A stretch of 64,000 nt of DNA from Dehalobacter sp. DCA. Lineage in GTDB: Bacteria > Bacillota > Desulfitobacteriia > Desulfitobacteriales > Syntrophobotulaceae. Position 1 is the stretch's first letter; each line of letters opens with the position of its first letter. The stretch spans positions 1,302,001 through 1,366,000 of the forward strand of contig NC_018866.1 of the NCBI RefSeq assembly GCF_000305775.1. Reading direction: 5' to 3'. Under the pieces are notes generated by a model, which was given only the letters and a program-made list of their open reading frames with translations, was not told the origin of the DNA and did no database searches. Below, one piece after another: positions 58,444-64,000 of the stretch. Position numbers and translations under genes: made by a program.

Positions 58444-59190
58444 ATGATAGCAACACGCTTACTTAGTGACATAACATTTTTAATATTAGTCTTTGCCTTT
58501 TATTCATTCGCAGGCTGGATCTTAGAAACCGGTTATCGTTCACTGACGCAGCATCATTTTGTCAATCCCGGGTTATTAAAAGGACCTTTTCTCCCAATTT
58601 ATGGATCATTTGCTTTAATTGTGATCCTAACGAATGAGATCTGGCCGCATACTTCTTGGGGCTTGGCTTTTGTTTTATTCGTTTTCCTTAGTACCGTTAT
58701 TGAGTATCTCGCCGACACATTGTTGGAACGTTTTTTTAACTTGCAATTATGGGATTATCATGATACCCCTCTCAACTTTAAGGGACGGGTTGCCCTACCG
58801 TTCTCTCTTCTCTGGGGTGGTCTGGGTCTTGTCTTTAACTATTATCTCCACCCTCATGTTGAATTAGTATTTTTACAAATTCCGCTGGCTTCTAAAATAC
58901 TCTTAGCCATAATATTTACGATTTATTTCGTGATTGATCTCGTATATTCTACTATTCTTTTGCATCAAATTGATATTTTCCTTAGATTTGAAAATAAAAT
59001 GAGTGGCCATTTAAAGATGCCTAATCTTCATTCGGCTCGCGTCTCTTTTAGGCGGCTTATTTCAACTTACCCTAAAATACGCCACACTCTTTCAGAATCG
59101 GCATCTTTTATCCAAGAAAAACAGGCCGCGCTTCAACACCTTAAGGAAGATTCTTTTAACAAATTGCGGCAGATGAAAAACGATAGATAA
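58444..59190 (+). CDS. CmpB-type putative ABC transporter membrane protein
   Basis: A 248-residue polytopic protein with about five hydrophobic segments. It has the signatures SFAGWILETGYRSL, NPGLLKGPFLPIYGSFALIV, EYLADTLLERFFNLQLWDY and RVALPFSLLWGGLGLVFN of the CmpB family (PF06541-like). The function is not firmly known. The C-terminal 70 residues are cytoplasmic and helical. GGAGAGAATGACTA precedes the ATG. Two GGGTCT half-sites upstream suggest control by the divergent winged-helix regulator. Confidence 0.7.
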   Translation: MIATRLLSDITFLILVFAFYSFAGWILETGYRSLTQHHFVNPGLLKGPFLPIYGSFALIVILTNEIWPHTSWGLAFVLFVFLSTVIEYLADTLLERFFNLQLWDYHDTPLNFKGRVALPFSLLWGGLGLVFNYYLHPHVELVFLQIPLASKILLAIIFTIYFVIDLVYSTILLHQIDIFLRFENKMSGHLKMPNLHSARVSFRRLISTYPKIRHTLSESASFIQEKQAALQHLKEDSFNKLRQMKNDR

Positions 59191-59211
59191 CCAGAAAGGA
59201 GGACGATTCCT

Positions 59212-59682
59212 TTGAATTTTAATGATTTAACCAAGGATATTCTTGAGCATCCGGAATTTCAAAAACTGGCAACCTTTACTCATCACCATCCATTCAGTAT
59301 TTTGGAACACTCTCTCAATGTTGCACATTTAACTTATACCTGGGCGGATAGATTAAATCGTGTTATTAAAATTGATGTCTATTCAGCGACACGCGGGGCG
59401 CTCCTCCATGATTTTTACCTTTATGATTGGCATTTGCCCCGCCCTGATGGTTCACGTTGGCACGGTTTTCGACATCCTCGAATTGCTTGCCAAAATGCCG
59501 AGCGTTGCTTTGATCTTAACCCCAAAGAAAAAGGCATTATACTTAGCCACATGTGGCCACTCACTGTACCTTGGCCCTCAACCTTAGAAGCCTTTTTAGT
59601 TACTTTTGCCGATAAAACAGTAACCTTACAGGAGTTTTTTGTACAAATAGGATATATATTTAGAGTTAAATTCTTGAGTTGA
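59212..59682 (+). CDS. HD-domain hydrolase
   Basis: A 156-residue protein of the HD superfamily. It has the metal-ligand pattern HSLNVAHLTYTWADRL, then GALLHDFYLYDWH (the HD pair), HGFRHPRIACQNAERCF and a terminal Asp in VTFADKTVTLQEF. Such proteins hydrolyse phosphate esters of nucleotides. The TTG start is set by GGAGG 9 bases upstream. The last residues (VQIGYIFRVKFLS) look unlike family ends, so the C-terminus could be altered. It follows the CmpB-type gene by 21 bp. Confidence 0.75.
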   Translation: MNFNDLTKDILEHPEFQKLATFTHHHPFSILEHSLNVAHLTYTWADRLNRVIKIDVYSATRGALLHDFYLYDWHLPRPDGSRWHGFRHPRIACQNAERCFDLNPKEKGIILSHMWPLTVPWPSTLEAFLVTFADKTVTLQEFFVQIGYIFRVKFLS

Positions 59683-59744
59683 TTTCTTCAAAATTAGTGA
59701 GTACATTATTCCAAACTTTGCTATAAGGAGTTGTTTAATTAGTA

Positions 59745-60728
59745 ATGAGTGTAGGAATTTTAGGTTATGGCTACTATTTACCTGAATTAGTAGTAACTAA
59801 TCAAGAAATTGCCCATCGATTTAACAAAGATGGTAGCTGGATTGAAGAAAGAACCGGCATCCGAGAATGAAGAAGAGCCAGAAAGGATATAAGTACTTCA
59901 GACCTGGCAGCAAAAGCAGCATTTGCTGCCTTGCATAATGCAAATCTTACTCCTGCAGACATAGACTTAATCATAGTCTCAACGACTACACCCGATATGC
60001 TCCTTCCCTCAACTGCCTGTCTGGTTCAGAATACGATCGGAGCTCATAAGGCAGCGGCCTTCGACATCGCTGCTGCCTGCAGTGGTTTTATCTACGGATT
60101 GGATATTGCAGCTACTTATCTGCTTTCGGGACGTTATAACAAAATCTTACTGATTGGTGCCGATACCTATTCAAAAATTACCAACGATGAAGACCTCCAT
60201 ACAAGTATCTTATTTGGAGACGGAGCAGGAGCAATTGTCCTCGGAGAAGTTCCCCAGGGGTATGGAATTATTGACTCTACCTTAGGGGCTGATGGTACAG
60301 GATGGGAATTACTGCAAGTACCGGCTGGAGGTTCCAGGCTGCCTCTTACCCCTAATCTATTAGATGCCCATTCAAATACAATAGCTATGAATGGCAGGGC
60401 TGTATTTCAGTTCGCCGTGAAAATCTTTGAAAAAACTGTACAGGAACTTCTCGATAAGTCATCAATTAATCTCGACAGAATCAGCTTAATCATCCCTCAT
60501 CAAGCCAATAAACGAATTTTGCAGTCAGTTTCACACCGCTTAGAGATAGCACCCGAAAAAATCTACTGTAATATTGAGAAATACGGAAATATGTCTTCTG
60601 CCTCTATTCCCGTTGCTTTAGCAGAAGCCTATGAAAACCAGAGGATACGAAGCGGGGATTATTACTTATTAACAGGATTCGGTGCGGGTCTAACGTGGGG
60701 AGCCATTCTCATACGGTCAAATCTCTAA
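59745..60728 (+). pseudogene. fabH: KAS III (FabH-like) 3-oxoacyl-ACP synthase with an internal TGA
   Basis: The frame from the ATG at 59745 encodes 327 codons. MSVGILGYGYYLPELVVTNQ and SWIEERTGIRE are followed by TGA at 59868..59870, where homologues have Arg, and then RRARKDISTSDLAAKA. The catalytic Cys (AAACSGFIYGLD), His (IIPHQANKRIL) and Asn (YGNMSSASIPVAL) all lie after the stop and are intact. A CGA-to-TGA transition, sequencing error or recoding would each explain it. A restart at 59931 would lack the N-terminal sheet. It is next to the efflux genes. Confidence 0.8.
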
Positions 60729-60750
60729 AATAATGGTTCTTTTGTTTTTA

Positions 60751-60766
60751 CTTTTTGGGTCTTTTG
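60751..60766 (+). promoter_or_regulatory. Single GGGTCT operator-like site upstream of the exporter
   Basis: CTTTTTGGGTCTTTTG, matching the core of the sites at 58291-58404. It lies 40 bp before the exporter start. Confidence 0.45.
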
Positions 60767-60805
60767 TATTTTCTATAAGAAAAATTTCATGGGAGAGTGG
60801 TGGTA

Positions 60806-62359
60806 ATGCAAGCAAAATGGGGAAAATGGCTGAGCCTGATTGCTGTTGTTTTGGGGTTATCCATGGATCTTTTGGATATGACGATTGTTAACGTTGCCAT
60901 CCCGGATATTATGCTGGAGCTTGGGACGGATCTACATCTTTCTCAGTATGTTATTACTGCTTACATGGTAACCATTGGGGTTTTTGAACCGATTACGGCT
61001 TATTGGGCTGATACAAGAGGAATGAAGAAGATATATCTTTTGAGTCTCTTTATTTTTACGGGTGGGTCCATCTTATCCGCGTTAGCTTGGAATATTAATG
61101 CCCTAATTTTCTTTCGGATTATCCAAGCGATTGGCGGGGGGATGATTATGCCTCTGGCTTTGTCCATCGTTGAGAAAACCTTTACTAAAAAAGAACTCCC
61201 CTTAGCCATGGGATTGATGGGTATTCCTTTACTGATTGCTCCTGCTATCGGACCAATGATCGGAGGATACTTGGTCGATACTTTTGACTGGAGGATGATT
61301 TTCTGGATTAACATCCCTATTGGTCTATTGTCAATCAGCGCTTCTTATTTATTATTACATGAATTTGAAACAGTAACTAAAAAATTCGATTTTTGGGGTT
61401 TTGTATTATCTGCACTGGGTTTCTCTACATTGCTCTTAGCCCTCAGCAACGGTGCTGACGAAGGTTGGACATCTTTTAATATTGTGTTTCTCTTTTTTAC
61501 TGCCATAAGCAGTTTGATTCTATTTTTCCTTGTGGAAGCCTTTTCGCCTGATCCCATCTTGGATTTAAGAATTTTTAGAAACCGTATCTATTCCGGTTCT
61601 CTGGTCGTTACATTCTTTATTATTATGAGTTTATTTGGCAGCCTCTTTCTCCTGCCTTTGTTCTTGCAGCAACTAACGGGATTAAGTGCAATGGACACTG
61701 GCATGATGCTCTTGCCGGAAGTCTTGGGTATCATTATCTTCATTCCAATCAGTGCTGTTCTCCTTCCTCGGATTGGGGCAACCTTTTTAACCGTTGTGGG
61801 GATCGCAATTATGTCACTTGGAACACTGTTTTTTATTAATCTTGATGTCAATACAAGCTTATCAGCCATTAGACAGAACTTATTCATAGTTGGAGTAGGG
61901 CTTGGTCTCGGCATTATGCCTTCTGTTACCTTAGCCTATAGTTCTTTACCAAAAGAATTAGTGAACCAAGGGTCAGCATTTTTTAATATGGTTCGTCAAA
62001 TTGGGAGCGCTGTTGGCGTAGCAATTCTTACCAGCATAATTCAGCTGCGAACGCCTTGGCACTATGCTAATTTAGCAACAACCGCCACCCCATGGTCCTA
62101 TACAACACAGTCTCTGGAACCTTTAACTTCTTTACTTCAGAGTTGGGGATTTCAAGCTCCTGAAGCTCAAATGTTTAATTTGTTAACCCTGTTTAGGATA
62201 GCCCAAGAAAAAGCTGCTGTTTTAGCGTTTCAAGATGCGTTCTACGTTAATGTACTCCTGGGCTTAATCGGTATAGTACCCGCCTTTTTCTTAGTACAAA
62301 AGCCACTTTTGAATCGAATTCGTAAAAAACAATCCATTACTGCCGAACAAAAAATATAA
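60806..62359 (+). CDS. DHA2-family (EmrB-like) multidrug exporter
   Basis: 517 residues with about 14 membrane helices. Motif A-like sequence lies in YWADTRGMKKIYLLSL, and the early signature is SMDLLDMTIVNVAIPDIMLE, with Asp residues in helix 1. AIGGGMIMPLALSIVEK and APAIGPMIGGYLVDTFDWRM (motif C) are clear. It pumps drugs or other organic compounds out using the proton gradient. The ATG at 60806 has GGGAGAG 8 bases upstream. It forms an EmrAB-type pair with the adaptor immediately downstream. Confidence 0.85.
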   Translation: MQAKWGKWLSLIAVVLGLSMDLLDMTIVNVAIPDIMLELGTDLHLSQYVITAYMVTIGVFEPITAYWADTRGMKKIYLLSLFIFTGGSILSALAWNINALIFFRIIQAIGGGMIMPLALSIVEKTFTKKELPLAMGLMGIPLLIAPAIGPMIGGYLVDTFDWRMIFWINIPIGLLSISASYLLLHEFETVTKKFDFWGFVLSALGFSTLLLALSNGADEGWTSFNIVFLFFTAISSLILFFLVEAFSPDPILDLRIFRNRIYSGSLVVTFFIIMSLFGSLFLLPLFLQQLTGLSAMDTGMMLLPEVLGIIIFIPISAVLLPRIGATFLTVVGIAIMSLGTLFFINLDVNTSLSAIRQNLFIVGVGLGLGIMPSVTLAYSSLPKELVNQGSAFFNMVRQIGSAVGVAILTSIIQLRTPWHYANLATTATPWSYTTQSLEPLTSLLQSWGFQAPEAQMFNLLTLFRIAQEKAAVLAFQDAFYVNVLLGLIGIVPAFFLVQKPLLNRIRKKQSITAEQKI

Positions 62360-62389
62360 CACTCTTAAAGGATATGCGGGAGGAGAATC

Positions 62390-63091
62390 ATGAAAAATCA
62401 AAAGATTGTACTCGCAGTGGTAGTGACTCTGGTCTTAATGATTGGTGGCGGAATCGCAGGCTATTACTGGTTCGAAATGTCTCATTATATTACTACAGAT
62501 GACGCCCGGATCAGTGCCTATACTGCAAATGTCAGTCCGACCATCTCGGGTAAAATAACATCCTGGAATGTTTCTGAAGGAGAATATGTCAAAGCCGGAG
62601 CAACGATTGGGTGGCAGGATACAAATGCCATTGCCACTTCAGCGGGTATAAACCCCAGTGCGCTTAATCCCGTGGGCAGCATCATGGTTAGTAAAGCAGA
62701 GCTTACTGCCCCGATTTCCGGCCAGATTATTAAGTCCTCCGTACGGGTAGGACAATTGGTCGGAGCGGGGCAACCTCTCGCCGTGATTGCCGATACGGAC
62801 GATCTCTTTGTGGATGTGAATATTGATGAAACTGAAATAAGCAAAGTAAAAGTCGGTCAACTTGTGGATTTAACAGTCGATGCTTTACCCGGAAAAACCT
62901 TTCAGGGACGGGTCGATGAAATTGGTAAAGCAACTCTTTCAACGTTTGATATTTTACCCATGCAATCTGCCAACGGTAACTTTACCAAAGTTACACAACG
63001 AATTCCGTTAAAAATACGTTTTCCGGAAATAAATAACCTGGGGCTTTTACCCAGGATGAGTGTTACCGCCAAAATCCATATCGCAGAATAA
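62390..63091 (+). CDS. HlyD/EmrA-like membrane-fusion adaptor
   Basis: A 233-residue protein with an N-terminal membrane anchor (VLAVVVTLVLMIGGGIAGYYW). The lipoyl-like half motif is DARISAYTANVSPTISGKIT, and the second half ITAPISGQIIKSSVRVGQLV type sequence lies near 100-125. A beta-barrel part contains FQGRVDEIGKATL. The coiled-coil hairpin is almost absent, so it is a short adaptor. It would work with the DHA2 exporter 30 bp upstream. GGGAGGAG precedes the ATG. Confidence 0.8.
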   Translation: MKNQKIVLAVVVTLVLMIGGGIAGYYWFEMSHYITTDDARISAYTANVSPTISGKITSWNVSEGEYVKAGATIGWQDTNAIATSAGINPSALNPVGSIMVSKAELTAPISGQIIKSSVRVGQLVGAGQPLAVIADTDDLFVDVNIDETEISKVKVGQLVDLTVDALPGKTFQGRVDEIGKATLSTFDILPMQSANGNFTKVTQRIPLKIRFPEINNLGLLPRMSVTAKIHIAE

Positions 63092-63109
63092 CGAAAGGAG
63101 GAGAAGCCG

Positions 63110-64000
63110 GTGTTAAATATAAGGCCAAATGCGTTTAATAAAAAGATCATAAGCCTGGTGCTTTTAGCCTTAGCCGTATTCATTTCCATTACAGGATACG
63201 CAATTTCCACAAACCCTACCACCAAACCTGTAGAAGCTCCGGTACCCGTAAAAACAGAGGAAGTCAAAATAATGGATTTTAGCGGACAATTAGCCTTAAC
63301 TGGTATCATGGATGTTCAGGAAAAGTCCAATCTTAGTTCCCAACTCCCGGGAATCGTCACGAATGTCGGGGCTAAGGAAGGAACCTTTGTTAAAAAGGGC
63401 GATGTCATCATTTCTTTTGATAAAAAAGACTTGTTGAATCAACTGGATCAAGCTCAAGCAGGGCTTGCCAATAGTCAGGCTCAGGTCGAACAAGCCCGTC
63501 TCAATTATGAAAACGCGGAAAATGACTATAAACGTTTTCAGGAGCTCTTCAAATCCGGCGCAATTCCCCAACAACAAATGGAACAAATCACATTAAAAAG
63601 AGATATTGCTAAATCTCAATATGAAACTGCCCAAGGGGCAGGTCTTAAAGCCGCTCAAGCAACCATCAATGCTATCAACTTAAATCTTGCCAAAATGGAT
63701 ATCAAGAGTCCTATCAATGGAATTTTAGTAACGTCGAATGTGTCTGTTGGGGATACGGTTGGCCCCGGTATTCCTCTGGGTACGATTGTAGCAATCGATC
63801 AACTGGCCTTGAGCGGAAACCTTTCCGAGAGCCAAATTAACTACGTCAAGGAGGAAGACCCTGTCGAAGTCAGCGTAGATTCTATTCCAAACCGAACCTT
63901 TACTGGGAAAATCTCTTATATCAGTCCAACCTCCATTCCAACCGGACAGTTCTTTCCGGTAAAAGTTGCCATAGACAATCCGGAAGCAATATTAAAAGCA
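63110..64000 (+). CDS. RND-type efflux adaptor (partial, cut by the window end)
   Basis: At least 297 residues from a GTG at 63110 with AAAGGAGG upstream. It has an N-terminal helix (IISLVLLALAVFISITGYAI), a first lipoyl half (LPGIVTNVGAKEGTFVKKGD), a coiled-coil hairpin (QLDQAQAGLANSQAQVEQAR), a second lipoyl half (MDIKSPINGILVTSNVSVGD) and a beta-barrel (GKISYISPTSIPTGQFFPV). This is the MFP/AcrA-type adaptor plan; an RND pump or ABC exporter gene is expected just beyond the window. Confidence 0.8.
   Translation, partial: MLNIRPNAFNKKIISLVLLALAVFISITGYAISTNPTTKPVEAPVPVKTEEVKIMDFSGQLALTGIMDVQEKSNLSSQLPGIVTNVGAKEGTFVKKGDVIISFDKKDLLNQLDQAQAGLANSQAQVEQARLNYENAENDYKRFQELFKSGAIPQQQMEQITLKRDIAKSQYETAQGAGLKAAQATINAINLNLAKMDIKSPINGILVTSNVSVGDTVGPGIPLGTIVAIDQLALSGNLSESQINYVKEEDPVEVSVDSIPNRTFTGKISYISPTSIPTGQFFPVKVAIDNPEAILKA

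Noticed and set aside
58208-58456. Leftward 82-codon open frame reading through the GGGTCT repeats
   Set aside because: Its peptide is built from the DNA repeats, it has no ribosome site, and it overlaps the regulator start and the promoter region.
1-64000. tRNA or rRNA genes, including a tRNA attachment site near 52.7 kb
   Set aside because: No cloverleaf-like or rRNA-like sequence was seen on reading; a covariance-model scan would be decisive.

Overview
The window reads as Gram-positive (Firmicutes, Clostridia-like) DNA. Nearly every gene has a strong GGAGG-type ribosome site, and the protein families seen (SpoVG, DUF3848, DUF4320, DUF3852, YodL, ArdA, trios of large serine recombinases) are typical of Firmicutes conjugative elements. 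The right flank (AarF kinase, phasin-like gene, DHA2 efflux pump with adaptors, IS21) would suit a Desulfitobacterium/Desulfosporosinus-like host, but that is inference. No rRNA, tRNA or CRISPR was seen.

From 1 to about 52.7 kb almost all genes lie on the minus strand and look like the right-hand part of an integrative conjugative element (ICE). Its left end, with VirB4, VirD4 and relaxase expected, is outside the window. Layout: 0-2.6 kb holds T4SS membrane genes (TrbL-like, VirB2-like DUF3852) interrupted by a HEPN/MNT toxin-antitoxin pair. 2.7-12.0 kb is a full Tad-type pilus cluster (A). 12.1-19.0 kb is an accessory/anti-defence block: two SpoVG paralogues, YodL, two related LPD28-like proteins, AbrB-type regulators, a Dam methylase, ArdA. 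19.1-29.5 kb is a second, divergent Tad cluster (B) with three tandem pilin genes and a 1043-residue CARDB-type surface protein. 29.5-35.1 kb is a second accessory block with further ArdA-like genes. 35.5-44.4 kb is an AT-rich defence cargo of five genes: small HTH protein, type IIG restriction-modification enzyme, N6-adenine methylase, and a Gabija-like GajA/GajB pair. 44.5-49.7 kb holds the recombinases, 50.2-51.2 kb a small sigma factor and a zinc-ribbon protein, and 51.5-52.5 kb an ImmR/ImmA-like repressor and metalloprotease on the plus strand.

The plausible logic is that the XRE repressor controls facing promoters at 51.42-51.51 kb. Its removal by the ImmA-like protease would release the long leftward transcript for recombinases, sigma factor and transfer/accessory genes. 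The Tad clusters would build surface fibres, perhaps for mating contact. The ArdA/Dam/accessory proteins would protect incoming DNA, and the cargo operon would protect the host from phage.

From about 52.8 kb the DNA looks chromosomal: UbiB/AarF kinase, a phasin-like gene split by a 2576-bp IS21 element (6-bp target duplication), a winged-helix regulator with candidate GGGTCT-repeat operators, a CmpB-type membrane protein, an HD hydrolase, a KAS III gene with an internal TGA, a DHA2 drug exporter and two membrane-fusion adaptors, the last cut by the window end. Several genes carry single disrupting changes (in-frame TAA near 110, frameshift near 34200, TGA at 59868), which may be real decay or assembly error.
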